DNA of 64,000 nt from Labia minor (taxonomy: Eukaryota; Arthropoda; Insecta; Dermaptera; Spongiphoridae). Made by a program: the position numbers and the translations under genes. The stretch is taken from NCBI GenBank assembly GCA_963082975.1, contig OY720344.1, positions 9,535,580-9,599,579 of the forward strand, in the 5' to 3' direction. The notes beneath the pieces were generated by a model. The model was not told where the DNA came from and ran no database searches. It saw only the letters and a program-made list of their open reading frames with translations. This document shows positions 1 through 11,481 of this stretch, piece after piece (position 1 is the stretch's first letter; each line of letters begins with the position of its first letter).

Positions 1-1363
1 AATTTTCCTCTGGTTTAAAATCTCTAAAATAATAAGACAATAGGTGACTTTTTTTAAACTTATTTTTTGAATATTTATTATAATTTATTATAAAGTTCTA
101 TTTTCAAAACATGAATATCGCCATCAGTGAATAAAAAATATAAAATAAAAATAGATTTATTATAATAGATACTTATCGATTAATGGATTATCATTGGAGA
201 ATTTATATAATATAATCTATAAGAATAATAAATATAAAAATATATCAATATAAATATATATACTTACCTATAGATAAAATTTATTAGCAAAGTTTTTACG
301 TCATCTCTCTCTCTTTCAAAATTAATAATATTAATTTATAAAAAAAATTAATTAATCATCATTATTCCACCTATCTAAGAAATCATTTGCAATGTTTTTA
401 GTGACGACTGCCAGCCCTTCAATCTATTTTATTCCATCTTTTCTTTGAAAACACTTGACTGATTCTTAATTAATTTCAGTGGTACACCAGTAATTCAATT
501 TTTTTTTTATAAAGGGGAAAAAGTAAAATGAAACTTTTAATTAGATTTCTTTTCTTTTTTAATAAATAATTGTTTTTTTTTTTAGTTTTATTTATCCATT
601 AATATTGATATATTATGTGTGAATTCAATAAAAAAAAATCTCAAATATAATAATAAAATCACTTTAGTAGTTTTTGTTAGAGAATCATATGGAGAACTTG
701 CTACTTGAAACTTAAATTTTAAATATTTAAGTAACTTATTTCAATTGTGTAAATAGAGGTATATATAAATTAATTTAAAAATTTTATTTAATAAATATAT
801 ATTTAATATATAATATACCATAATATAATATTTATTAAGATATTTTTTTTATTTATTAATTACTATATAACAAATCAGTCTAAATCTAAGTTATTTTAGT
901 CATTTTATAATTTTACATTCAAAAAATTTGTCTTTAATCAATCTTACAAATTTATTATATTATTAAACGAATGTGTACTTTTTAAATAATTTTAACCATT
1001 GAGTTTTAATTTTTTTTATTTTATTTGAGGCATGATGGAATGATAAATTAATTTTTCAAAAGAAATTGATATAATTGATGTACACACAAACATATTATTT
1101 AAAACTTAACTTTTTATTCATATTTCATTTAGAATTACAAACATATTATGATTTAACAAAAATAGTTGTTAGCAATCTTATTATTAATCTTAAAAAACAA
1201 CTTGTATATTTATTAATACAATAAATAAAACAAAAGAGTTATACAAGTAGTAATCAAAAATATTATTCATTTTTAAATACCAATTCTTAATTGAGATAAT
1301 TAATTGAATTATACTTGTGACATCAACTATAACTGTGGTAAATTTTTAGTGATTTTTTATAAA
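1..1363. other. AT-rich intergenic stretch, no gene seen
   Basis: Very AT-rich sequence with homopolymer runs. I see no coding potential, repeat family or RNA gene in it. Confidence 0.6.
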
Positions 1364-1983
1364 CGAGGTCTGTGCAAAAGAAAAGGTGAATTTTGAATTT
1401 TCGCGGACTGTGTACATTCAATTATCAAAATTTCTTTTTGTTCTGTTGTTACCAATATGTTTCTTATATGTTGACATTATCAGCCATTTTGGATTAGTGG
1501 TTTGTTTTTGACAACTGAAAAATTTAATCACATTTTTGTGTTTTTTGATTTTTTACTTAAAAAAGAATATGTATTAAATTTTGAATATCTCAAAAAAATG
1601 TTTATAAGTGGTACAAGCGCACCGAAAAAAAAGCACGCGCGATCAAGTTCGATCAAATGTGAAGGTTTTACTCACTGTTTTCTTCGATTACAATGGCGTG
1701 GTGTATCATGAGTTCTTGTCAATAGGTCGTACTGTTAATAAGGAATACTACAAGGAAGTTATGCATCGTTTGCATGAAGCAATACGGCTCAAAAGATTGG
1801 AATTGTGGAAAAACAAATAATGGATTCTGCATCACGATAATGCAACAGCGATTGGGAGAAGCGTTGGATAGGTGCATTATATTTGAGGGGGATTACTTTG
1901 AGGGGGACAAAATGGATATTGATGAATAAATAAATACTTGTACAAATAATTCAAAATTCACCTTTTCTTTTTCAAAAACCACT
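1364..1983 (+). mobile_element. mariner element, internally deleted copy
   Basis: Ends are inverted repeats: CGAGGTCTGTGCAAAAGAAA on the left and, on the right, the reverse complement of a diverged form. TA follows the right end; on the left the duplicate has decayed to AA. The + strand keeps pieces of a mariner transposase: VFFDYNGVVYHEFLS, then KEYYKEVMHRLHEAIRLKR, then a WILHHDNA stretch holding the second catalytic Asp, and near the end EGDYFEGDKMDI. About 620 bp against roughly 1.3 kb for a full mariner, so most of the N-terminal region and the SPDLAPCDFFLFPKLK block are deleted. It cannot make transposase but retains both ends. The copy at 60936-61572 belongs to the same family. Confidence 0.88.
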
Positions 1984-3189
1984 TATGATGTCTTAGAAAG
2001 TATTAAACATAATTAATTTAAATAAAACAAAAAAATATTTCAATGTTACCTATAAAAAAATTAAGTTATATTTTCATTAAATTATATATAATATCTTCTT
2101 TTCTTCTTTTGAACAAACATAGCTATATATTATATAATAAATAAATTGAAAAAAAAACTTACTTATGAATAGGACAATGAGGTATACAGATATTAAACAA
2201 ATAATAAAAAGTGCTGTTGGATTAGAGCCATTAAATAGTGGTGGATTCATATGTGTGAATTCTGAAATTCTATAATTTAAAATATTCATTTTATTTATTT
2301 TTTTCGATTTAATTATTATTATTATTATTATTATTTTATAAAACATTTTAAGTTTTTATAAAATACACATATAAAAATTGAAATACCTTATTTATATAAA
2401 AATAATTTTTTTAGTTAATAATCTTATATAAAATGTACTATTTTCAATATTTAATCATTGAGTTATTATGTAGTTGCTAAGCAACTTTATATATATACGA
2501 ATATATATAGAAATTATGGAAATATCTATTATCAAATTTCCCTCTTATCATTGTATTTATTAATATAGTAATTCTTTTATTTTCAATAATCATCTTGAGT
2601 GATGAATTCAATTTGTTTTACTAAGTTCGAATATCTTATTAGGTCTTTCGGTTAAGTAATATCTATTGATGACCTTAAATGTTTAATGACTCTTGATTGA
2701 TATCAAATTTTGAAAATAAATAATTTTCGTAATTTCATCCTAACTATTTTTTATCTGTTTTGACTTCATCATATTTTAATTTTTTTCATTATATTTTTAT
2801 TTAATGCAAGAGAGGAATCATATCTTAAATTTCTTAGAGTGAAAATTTTCCAGATAAGTTATTATATCATTATCAATAAAAAATATTTATTTTAATTATA
2901 ACATAATGAAAAAAAAAATGATGCTCTTATACGATTAGAAACTTAATATATAAATTTCGATAAAAACGTCATCCTATGCATACATTTAAAATAATAAATA
3001 ATGACGAAAGAATGAATTCATCTTAAAATAGTAAACAAATATTTATTCAATAAAAAAAAGATGTTTCATTTGAATGATAGTATAAAATTTTATTAGAAAG
3101 GGCAATAGAAGTATTTTTTTAAGTTAAGCTTAATAAACTACACGAAAGAAACATATTACAAGAGTGTTTTATATAGAACAAAATAAGAG
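1984..3189. other. AT-rich intergenic stretch
   Basis: No gene seen. Contains a short ATT microsatellite near 2313-2336, which explains the poly-isoleucine reading frame on the minus strand there. Confidence 0.55.
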
Positions 3190-3255
3190 CCAACTTTTTC
3201 AACGGGTCGGCGGGCGTTCAAAAAGCCCGCGCTTAAAAGAATTTGCCCACCCCTG
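3190..3255. mobile_element. hAT-type transposon end (fragment)
   Basis: Ends with TTTGCCCACCCCTG, the reverse complement of the common hAT terminus CAGGGGTGGGCAAA, after a small hairpin (GCGGGCGTTC...AGCCCGC). No matching left end is seen nearby, so this is a one-sided remnant. Confidence 0.45.
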
Positions 3256-3444
3256 AACTAATGACAAGTACTAAGCCCATGTAAATTGGGCTTTACTGAA
3301 TCCTGGCCGATTCCATTATATTAGACTCAACGGTTCCAGGGTAGAACACTTGGAAAGAATGGATTTTCCTTTTAGACCAAAAACAATCTATTCAATAAAT
3401 ACCCAATTAATGAATACAATAAACAATAAATAAATAAATAAATA

Positions 3445-3950
3445 CTATATTTTGTATAACAATCTAATCCTATGCAGAAACTTAAACAAATTCTCAAAAT
3501 TTTCAATCTTTCCCAATAGATCTCTGATATTCAAATTTTCAATTTCACGACCTTCTTGCCGATGCTTATGATGGACATTCGACAAGAACATGATCCACTG
3601 TGACACTCCTATCGTATATTGTACACTAAGGGGCATTTTCTTTCAGAATCAGATGTCCATGGGAAAAGCAGTGACCTATTCTGGGGCGGGACAGAATGAC
3701 CTGCTCTCTTCTCAATATTGAATGTTTTAAGAGTGGACAAATGATTGGATTGACTCTCTTAAGTAATTCCTCTCCCACTCTTGAGTTCAAATATTATAGA
3801 TTTTACTTTTCATATATTTAAGAGAGTTATTTAAATAAATTTCAATGAAATCGAACTCTATTTTATTAGCTTCTATTTTAGCTAATTGGTCGGCAGCCTC
3901 ATTCCCTTTGATGCCTTTATGCCCAGGGATCCTAATTGTTTTTATAAATT
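3445..3950 (-). mobile_element. LINE remnant: RNase H and C-terminal region
   Basis: Read on the minus strand, 3950 downward encodes IRIPGHKGIKGNEAADQLAK, the last conserved block of a retrotransposon RNase H domain (GHxGxxGNExAD). Further down is a segment containing RPRIGHCFSHGHLIL and DHVLVECP, which resembles the region that follows RNase H in I-supergroup LINEs. The reading frame is interrupted by stops and frameshifts. It may belong to the same element as the reverse-transcriptase piece at 5205-5530, which lies upstream in the same orientation. Confidence 0.75.
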
Positions 3951-4066
3951 TTAATTTTGATTCCTATCGATAAAAATTTTGACGGATTAATCCCCATTAG
4001 TGTATAATAATACTCGATTGTAATCTTAATTTAAATATTTCTCGAATATTATTATATTTTGTGATT

Positions 4067-4475
4067 ATCTATATATATAAAAAAAGGTTTTTGTCTGCAC
4101 ATTGCTCAGAATTTAAAAATTTTTGCATATCTTCGCGTTTCATGACCTCTAGAATCCAAAAGTGACTTTAGAATTTTTCATGTCTGTCTGTCTGTCTGTC
4201 TGTCGGTCTGTCTGTCCGGAAAATTACTATTTTATAGACTCAGAATTGGCTGAACCGATTTCTTTGAAATTACATCACAATATTCTTATATACCCCTAGA
4301 GTAACATAGGCTATAAATTTTATTAATATTTAATCAATAACCGCAGAAATTAATTTTTTAAAGTTTATATAATTCTCCGTGTTGTTCATTCAAGAGCCTG
4401 GCGTGGCCCACTGTCCCTAGCGGAATCATTTCAAACAATGAATTATCATAGCGATTCCCAATTAAAGAATTATTA
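4067..4475 (+). repeat. family D interspersed repeat, copy 1
   Basis: Starts with TATATATATAAAAAAAGG, then a TTTTTGTCTGCACATTGCTC block, a (TCTG)n microsatellite at about 4184-4216 and a GAACCGATTTCTTTGAAATT block. The same order recurs at 4823 and 33050. The microsatellite followed by an AACCGATTT-type motif is shared with family B. The class is uncertain; a non-autonomous rolling-circle-type element is possible. Confidence 0.7.
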
Positions 4476-4822
4476 TAATATTTCACTTTTTATTTTAAAT
4501 TCTAATATTCAAATATCAATGCATTTAAATCATTTATTCTAAAAGTTCTCATTTTAATTAATTTAATAAAATATTTATTAGATCATATTTTTATCATAAA
4601 TTATTTTTTATTTAATTGAATATTTCTTCTTTTCTATAATATATATAATATAATAATAAATAAATTTTATCATTGAATAATAAAAAAAAAATATTATTTA
4701 GTATTTTATGAAGTGAAAATATATAAAAATTAAAATATGATGATATAAAGTTATTTTAAATTTTTGACATTTTTAAATTGGGTATATTTTTTAAATTTAT
4801 TAAAATGTTTTTTATTATTATT

Positions 4823-5150
4823 ATCTATATATATAAAAAAAGGTTTTTGTCTGCACATTGCTCAGAATTTAAAATTTTTTGCAGACCTTTCATGATCTTT
4901 GGAAGCCAAAAGTGAGTTTAGAATTTTTTATATTTGTCTGTCTGACCGAAAAATTTTGACGTTAATTATATCACAGTATTCTTACATATCTCTATGAATG
5001 TTTTATGTAATATACTGATTGAAACAAAATGGATGAAAACCTTTTACTACTGTCAAGCAAATACTATGTACCACTCGGGGGTACAGGGGGCGGAGCCCCC
5101 GTCTAGGTGTGAAGAGCGCCGAAGGCGCTCTGAGCAGCTATAGTACCTAA
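4823..5150 (+). repeat. family D interspersed repeat, copy 2, with two GC hairpins
   Basis: The first 110 bp match copy 1 at 4067 almost exactly. The (TCTG)n tract is short here. The 3' part differs and holds two perfect hairpins, GGGGGCGGAGCCCCC (5086-5100) and GAGCGCCGAAGGCGCTC (5114-5130), in otherwise AT-rich DNA. Confidence 0.65.
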
Positions 5151-5204
5151 ATTCTATATTTTTTGAGTTAATATTTTAAATATAAGTTCTTTTCTTCTCT
5201 GATA

Positions 5205-5530
5205 TTAAATATTTTGTCTTAGCACTATTAATTTCAGGTCCCACCTCTTTTCTTGGGCCTGTAATTTTTCTACCGCATCTTTAATTGCAATTGCCGAATC
5301 CCCTATTAAATTTAAATCGTCTGCGTAACCTAATACTACTTACGTTTTATTTGCTCAATTGGATTTCGTTCGATTTCTCCTCAATTTGTCTAATCACGTA
5401 TTCCAATGTTAAAATTAAATAAAATAAGTGATAATGCGTCTCCTTGTTTTAACCCATTCCGAATTACGAAAATTTCTGATAATTGATTTGTGCATCTTAC
5501 CCTTCCTTTAATACTATTATACTCGAGTCA
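5205..5530 (-). mobile_element. LINE reverse transcriptase fragment
   Basis: Minus-strand translation in pieces gives NGLKQGDALSLILFNF, the palm block before the catalytic box, and GYADDLNLIGDS, the YADD active-site box of non-LTR reverse transcriptases, followed by KDAVEKLQAQEKRWDLKL. The frame is broken several times. It is probably the upstream part of the element whose RNase H piece lies at 3445-3950, with family D repeats between them. Confidence 0.8.
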
Positions 5531-6290
5531 AAATCGAATCATGTGGACAAAATTTAATTAATAATTAATTCTCTAAATTCTCTAAATTCTAAAGATAAAA
5601 GAAAATTTTATCTATATTTGATTTATATTTCAAAGAAATTTTGATAGATATTTATTTTTTATAATAAATAAAATAAATTGAAAATTATATATAATATAAT
5701 TAATTTATTATTTATTTTAAAATTAGATAAATTTAAAAATAAATAAATATTTTTTTTTTAAAATATAAATAAATGTCATTATTAAAAAAAAATATTTTTA
5801 TCGCTTAATTTATTAAATAAATTTTGATTAAATATATATTATAGATGTAGATTATAATAATTATATACTTAGGTAAATATTCAACCGAATAAAGATACAA
5901 CTTTTAAAATTATGAAATATTTTACTAATTTTATTGAATGATTTTTTTTATAAAATTGTGATAAATTATATAAAAGAGGTAATAGTAGATTTTTTGAAAA
6001 TGTGATCAAAAGGATTTGGCAAATAAAGAAATTTCCTTGAGAAAGGGAAATTTTCGTATTTATAAATAAACAATACAATCATTGCTAATATGATAATAAA
6101 ATTATATAATCAAATTTCAAAATCATTGTTCAATTACAAAGTCTTAAAAACTGAATATCTTAATTAATAGAAAAAACTGTTAATAATATTCTAATTTTTG
6201 TTTTTTAATAAATTTTTAAATTTTTTTTTAAACTATATTATTTCTCATCATTTATTTTACTCATTTTTAATTTCATATTGCTCCAAAATA
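5531..6290. other. AT-rich intergenic stretch
   Basis: No gene or repeat family recognised. The 65-codon minus frame at 5881-6078 is a chance frame in AT-rich DNA. Confidence 0.5.
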
Positions 6291-6299
6291 CCGTTGGTT

Positions 6300-6720
6300 A
6301 ACAATAGGGCTTACAATACCGGGATCTCGGGATGATTTTTGTCCGGTATTAAAAACCGGTATTTATGTAAAAATACCGGTATTTTGGTATTACGAATTTA
6401 CGAATTTACAAAATGTGTATGATTTTTTAATGACAATAGTGCCGACAAGTGTAGAATCAGAAAGAGCTTTTTCGGCCGCTGGTTATATTTGTACGAAAAT
6501 TCGGTCCTCGCTTGATGACGTTGTGTTTTTTAAGAGCAAACTTTAATAATTAGTCAATTAAAAAAAGAAATTATCATTAGTTTAATGGAAAAATGATTAC
6601 AAAAAATAAAATATAAAAAAAATATATTTATTAATGTATAACGCATCCAGTGCTTAGCCGGCCTTCTTCACCTAGCTGTCTTTTACTTTTATTTCCACGT
6701 TTGTTCGTGCATCCCTATGC
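6300..6720 (+). mobile_element. hAT transposase remnant (C-terminal dimerisation domain)
   Basis: Positions 6433-6546 encode TIVPTSVESERAFSAAGYI followed by CTKIRSSLDDVVFFKSKL and a stop. This is the hAT C-terminal dimerisation motif (SxxSERxFSxAGxI...R..L). The rest of the transposase is gone. Upstream (6310-6400) lies a palindromic tract built from ACCGGTATT units, typical of subterminal hAT sequence. Exact ends and target duplication could not be fixed. Confidence 0.8.
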
Positions 6721-6764
6721 ATATGCAGAATATGATAATTATTTTTAAAAACTAAAATAAAATA

Positions 6765-6909
6765 TCAACTAGAAAACTACGAATTTTGAATAATGCCAAG
6801 TATACCAAATTTCATGATTCTAGCTCAAACCGTTTTTGAGTAATCTTGTCTACATACATACACAAATTTTCGTGATAGCAATACTCTATCTCTGACGAGA
6901 TAGTAAAAA
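6765..6909 (+). repeat. family A (DINE/Helentron-like) repeat, 3' fragment
   Basis: Matches the 3' part of family A (compare 16700-17254): GAATAATGCC..., CTAGCTCAAACCGTTTTTGA, then the terminal stem-loop CTATCTC-tgac-GAGATAG followed by TAAAAA. Confidence 0.8.
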
Positions 6910-7365
6910 TTGAACATTTCAAACATTTCGTTGAAAACTAGTTAACTTTCAATCGATTGCATAAACCACACCGAGGTTTTTTTTTTTTGAAGAAATGAAG
7001 TTGTGGCTCTTGACTGATCTCTTCAATTATTTATTTTTCTCGCTACTTCATTTCTTGGCTCTGTATTTCTTCTCTGTAATTCTTTTTCTATTAATTCTTT
7101 TCAAAATTTTTCTAAATATCATCTTAATTTAGAGGAAAGTGGGGCAGCTCATTACACATTTAATATATATATCTTAGAGAATTCTCTCGGATATCGATAA
7201 GTATATCGATTCATCAAAAATCAATAGTCATACTATCTGATTTTATATTAAAAACTTGAAATTTGTGTAAATATACTTGAACGTGACTTTTTCTAAGAGT
7301 TAAAAAAAAATTAAAAATGTATGAAAGTACCATGTACATGCGAGACACTTTTATACAGTCTATGG

Positions 7366-7583
7366 CAGTGATTCTCAACCACTGTGCCTCGAGATTACGA
7401 GGCTCTTAAACTTTTTTTCTAAATTTTTTCAATTTGGTTCTAAAAAAAAGGTAAACCGTTTTTGGGACCACTATTTTTCAATATGGTAAACTTTTACACT
7501 TATCTTTTTCTTTGTATGCCGCCAAATTTTTAAACCGTTAAAAGGGTGCCGTGGTAAAAAAAAAAAAAGGTTGAGAATAACTG
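7366..7583. mobile_element. hAT-type MITE with 8-bp target duplication
   Basis: A 218-bp element with ends CAGTGATTCTCAACC and GGTTGAGAATAACTG, flanked on both sides by GTCTATGG (7358-7365 and 7584-7591). The ends and the 8-bp duplication are those of hAT transposons. It has no coding capacity. Confidence 0.88.
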
Positions 7584-7810
7584 GTCTATGGGCCAGATTC
7601 ATACATGTGAAAAAATGCACAAGTTATCCATAAAATGTTTATTTATTTATCAAAATCAAATTACTTATATCAAAACAAAACCATTCATGAAAGAGAATAA
7701 CATAAATATAAGTTTTTGTTTTTATGACACTGAAGGAACTAATTGTAAGTAAAAACGAATTAACTTGAAGAGAATCTTAACAACAATAATATGTTAAGTA
7801 TGTTATAAAA

Positions 7811-7925
7811 GACGCCACGTAGTGGGAGGGTTAACGGCGTTAACTCACATCCCGGATTTAAGTCCCGAGCCTGACAAGGGACAGCCTCCAGGATCAAAAT
7901 AGGGAAGCTTCTTAATAATTGTTTA
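7811..7925 (+). mobile_element. possible tRNA-derived SINE fragment
   Basis: GTAGTGGGAGGGTTAACGG resembles a polymerase III A box. 45 bp on, GGATTTAAGTCCCG resembles a B box. The spacing fits a tRNA-like SINE head, followed by an unrelated body. The acceptor stem does not fold well, so it is not a tRNA gene. Confidence 0.4.
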
Positions 7926-7934
7926 ATTTAACCG

Positions 7935-8045
7935 ATGTATGATGGATTTTGATAAAACTTTACCAGTAGATTCCTTTTTTGATTCAAAAACTTTCCTTAG
8001 GAAGTATATGCGGTCGCTTCTAGTTTACGAGATAAAAATTATTAA
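7935..8045 (+). repeat. dispersed repeat, family E, copy 1
   Basis: GGATTTTGATAAAACTT, then AGATTCCTT, CCTTAGGAAGTATATGCGG, CTTCTAGTTTACGAGATAAA. The same order appears on the opposite strand at 20936-21030, inside the TIR element there. Confidence 0.6.
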
Positions 8046-8059
8046 AATTTGCATATAAA

Positions 8060-8308
8060 TCCATTTCCTCTTCCTAATGAGCTACATTTCTGAAAAGTTG
8101 GTAGAAAACTACGAATTTTGAATAATGCCCGTGTACCAAATTCCATTATTCTAGCTAAAACGGTTTTTCCGTAATCTTGTTTACACACACAGAGAGAGAA
8201 AGATAGACAGACATTTTTGAATTTTAGTGAAAATGACTCAGGGACCTTCAAAACGTATAAAATTATCAATCTCGACTCCAAAAATTTTCGTGATCCCATT
8301 ACTATCTC
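8060..8308 (+). repeat. family A repeat, 3' half
   Basis: Runs from the GAGCTACATTTCT block through CTAGCTAAAACGG and the ACCTTCAAAACGTATAAAA block to ATTACTATCTC, where it merges with the next copy. Confidence 0.8.
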
Positions 8309-8887
8309 TATCTCGCAAATTTGAATTGGAATAAATAACATAATATATTATATTTAAATTAAATTTAATTAATTATAAATTATAAATTAAAATTAATAAA
8401 TCATATTTATGAAACCAGTGCATGTTTGGCTCTTTGTTGATGGCACCACGTCACGTGTTGGCGCGTGAGATTTGCAGTGTTAAAAAATTAATTCTGGTAC
8501 TTTCAAGCTGAAATTATATATATAGCAGTTTTATACAATTTTTAATCATGTGAAAAACTATTACACATACATATTTATTTATTTTTACGGTCACTTTAGA
8601 GGAAAAAAAATCAAATCGTTGTAGGTAATGACCCTCTTCCGGTTGAGCTACATTTCTCAAAAGTTGATAGAAAACTACGAATTTTGAATAATGCCCATGT
8701 AGCAAATTTCATGATTCTAGCTCAAACCGTTTTTGAGTAATCTTGTCTACATACACACACAGATAGACATTTTTCTCAAACTTAGTGAAACTGATTCAGG
8801 AACCTTCAAAACGTATAAAAACATCAAAATCTCAACATCGAAAATTTTCGTGATCGCAATACTATCTCTGGCGAGATAGTAAAAAAG
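8300..8887 (+). repeat. family A repeat, near full-length copy
   Basis: Starts at CTATCTCGCAAATTTGAATT (the extreme 5' TGGAGTGTCTCC is missing) and ends at the stem-loop CTATCTC-tggc-GAGATAG plus TAAAAA. Internally it has a GC-rich CACGTCACGTGTTGGCGCG block (E-box CACGTG at 8452-8457). Confidence 0.85.
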
Positions 8888-9234
8888 ACAACCATATATA
8901 GAATTATTCATAGATCAATTTACAAACTATTTAAATCAAAAAGAACTGAACAATTTATTAGAAAAAGACGTTGAAAGTGAGGTCCTTAAATTACTTAGGC
9001 ATGGTAGAATCACGTTCCGTGTCACATCGATGTGTGTTTTTACACCGACTACTGTCACTCTGTCAACGACCACACTAACATCAGATATACCTAGTATATT
9101 AAGGTTCTCCTTGTATGAATCTGCCCCACTTTCCCCTATAGAATGAAATATTATACAAGTTTCAACCAAAAGAATCAAGTTAAAAAATATTAATAAACTG
9201 AGTAGTGCATTACACTCATTTATAATAATCAATC

Positions 9235-10088
9235 ATAAATTTAATCAATTTAATACAAATCATTCAATGTTTAAAGAGGTCACCACAAGTTACGCTTTTT
9301 CTGAGCTCTAATATTTTACCAATTTAGCAATTATGTTCATTAAAAAATTGAATTTATTTATTATATTATCTGCAAATATACTTTTTGTTTTGTTTATATT
9401 TTTCCACTACTTATTGTAAATATATTTATTTTAACATTTATTATTTAAAGAAATATTTGGATGAATTTATAAATCAGTTCCTTCTTATGGGTCCGATTTC
9501 ATTCTTTGGTTGCTAAGGACCGAATTTGATTAATCTACTTGACAACATTTTGACCTTGACATTGATCTCTAATATTTATTGCTGATAGGAAATCAAAAAT
9601 TTTGAAGAAAAAAAAAGCATTATAAATAATCTATTAAGTCATATCTTGTTTTATCTTCATATAAAGAAAAATTAATTTCCATCCAAGTGAAATTATTTAT
9701 ACCCATAATAATCCATAAAATAAATGCATTGATTTTCAGGATAAGATAATCCATCCGCTGATAAGATAAAACAGTAATTTTTTTTTATAAATACTAGATA
9801 ATCAATTAAGTGTTTTATGTAACTAATACCTTAGAAATTTTGACACATTATTAAAAAGATAGGTAATAATCATTAAAAAATATATATTCTAAATAATACT
9901 CCTGGACAATAGATAAAACTTGAAATGTTCACGAACTTTCGAGTTCAGTAAAGCCAGAGAGATCAAGATTTATATATGTAAATAACATTAACAGTGAAAT
10001 TTTTAATTAATATAATAATTTTATGATAAATATATTTTAAAAACATTACTTCAATAATAACATTTACTTAATATAATTATAATCATTT
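9235..10088. other. AT-rich intergenic stretch
   Basis: No gene, repeat family or RNA gene recognised. Confidence 0.5.
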
Positions 10089-10728
10089 TTAGAAGATTAA
10101 TATTTGCTTTTTGTTTTATTCAATTTGCAAATTTTCATATAACATCATCTTTTCTATTTCTCTTCTTATATTGAATAAATTTATCGAATTAAAATTTCAC
10201 TAAAAAGAATAAAATAACATAAATGTAATGGGCGCTTTTAGTTTTCATTTGTTTTCTATTTTATTTCTGTGCAACTAAATTCTTTTATAGAGCTCTAACG
10301 TATATATATATACTTTCATACCACACTAAAACACTTTATTAACAAGTAACACTATTTCTACTAATATAATCAACTGTTTTGAATTTGATTGATAATATAT
10401 AAATTTAAGAAATTATTTTAAAATATGTTACATACTTTAAGTATATTTTACAATAAAAAAATAAAAAATGATCTATCAATTTTATTTCATAATAAAAAAA
10501 TTTGTCAGTTTATGTGTTTCGTAAAATTTTTATTTATTACAAAATTTGACTTGATGTGTTTCATATAAATAAATAAAACTAAATGTGCCCAACGTTTTTC
10601 GTTGTATATGAACCAATTCATCTATAAACTTTGTCAGGCTGATAGAATAATTATTTTATTCTTTTTAGCCCATGAGAAAAACGTTATTTTTTATAAACTT
10701 TTTTTATATCTATATTATTTATAAAGTG
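10089..10728 (+). repeat. dispersed repeat, family F, copy 1
   Basis: Two conserved blocks, around 10110-10210 (TTTATTCAATTTGCAAATTT and on) and 10576-10700 (GCCCAACGTTTTTCGTTGTA and on), recur in the same order and orientation at 28376-28798. The palindromic ACGTTTTTCGT lies in the second block. No coding capacity and no clear termini. Confidence 0.75.
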
Positions 10729-11157
10729 CTTATGCTACCTTAGGTTCTATGTTATGGTATGGTATGGTAATATCAGTAATAACAAATAGTTTGGAACTTA
10801 TCTATAATCCATAACCTATTCTTGGAAAGATAATTAATTATTCTAAATAGAAGAGATTCTTTCTATATCTGTTCCAAGTTGTGACATCGAAATTGCAGTG
10901 TTGTGCCCATTTAAAATACAATTATCATTAAGAATATTTTTTGTATCGTATTAGTATTTAGTTTCACATATCCATTATTCAAAGATTAATTATAATATAT
11001 TTTACGTCATTCATATTTTTAGAATATAATTGTCGGATTAAAAAATATAATAAAGAAACAAAAGTCGAATAATTTACTCTGATGAAAGGAAGTACATCTT
11101 CCGCTTACGAAACGGAAGTAAATAGTTGGCTGATTGTGAGATTATCCAAAGTCTAGA
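10729..11157. other. AT-rich intergenic stretch
   Basis: No gene seen. A short run of TATGG repeats lies near 10750-10770. Confidence 0.5.
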
Positions 11158-11165
11158 GTCTAGAA

Positions 11166-11473
11166 CATAGGTGCCCAAAGTGGTCTATATAGACCCCTGG
11201 GGGTCCATGAAATGAAAATGGGGGTCTACGTGTTTTCCAAAAAAAGGTAAATTGTTTTCCGACATGGATTTTTTGAATATGTCTCTAAAAAAAAAAATAA
11301 AGGGAAATCGTTTTTCCGAAATGGCTTTTGAAACATTTTTTGATTTTTCAATAAGGCTCTAAAAAAAGGGGTAAAATTTGTTTATAAAAAATCAAAATCA
11401 ATTTAGGCGGCCTACCCAAAACCGAAAAACATGGCAAGGGGTCTACGACACAAAAAAGTGGGAACCTATAATG
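11166..11473. mobile_element. hAT-type MITE with 8-bp target duplication
   Basis: A 308-bp element flanked by perfect GTCTAGAA duplicates (11158-11165 and 11474-11481). Ends are imperfect inverted repeats: CATAGGTGCCCAAAG, and on the other strand CATTATAGGTTCCCAC. Non-coding. Confidence 0.8.
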
Positions 11474-11481
11474 GTCTAGAA

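Larger units (their letters stand above)
7134..9134. repeat. 14-bp perfect inverted repeat pair bounding a 2-kb repeat cluster
   Basis: GGAAAGTGGGGCAG at 7134-7147 and its exact reverse complement at 9121-9134. The interval contains a hAT MITE, a tRNA-like SINE piece and two family A copies. The pair may be the TIRs of an older DNA transposon into which the others inserted. No target duplication is evident. Confidence 0.4.

Noticed and set aside
2077-2346. 89-codon minus frame
   Set aside because: Low-complexity Ile/Lys translation of an ATT microsatellite and AT-rich DNA.
7811-7890. tRNA gene
   Set aside because: A- and B-box-like motifs are present but no cloverleaf or acceptor stem forms; a SINE remnant is more likely.
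8936-9232. 98-codon minus frame with a hydrophobic start
   Set aside because: No family resemblance; it overlaps the inverted 14-mer and repeat sequence, with no promoter or splice context.
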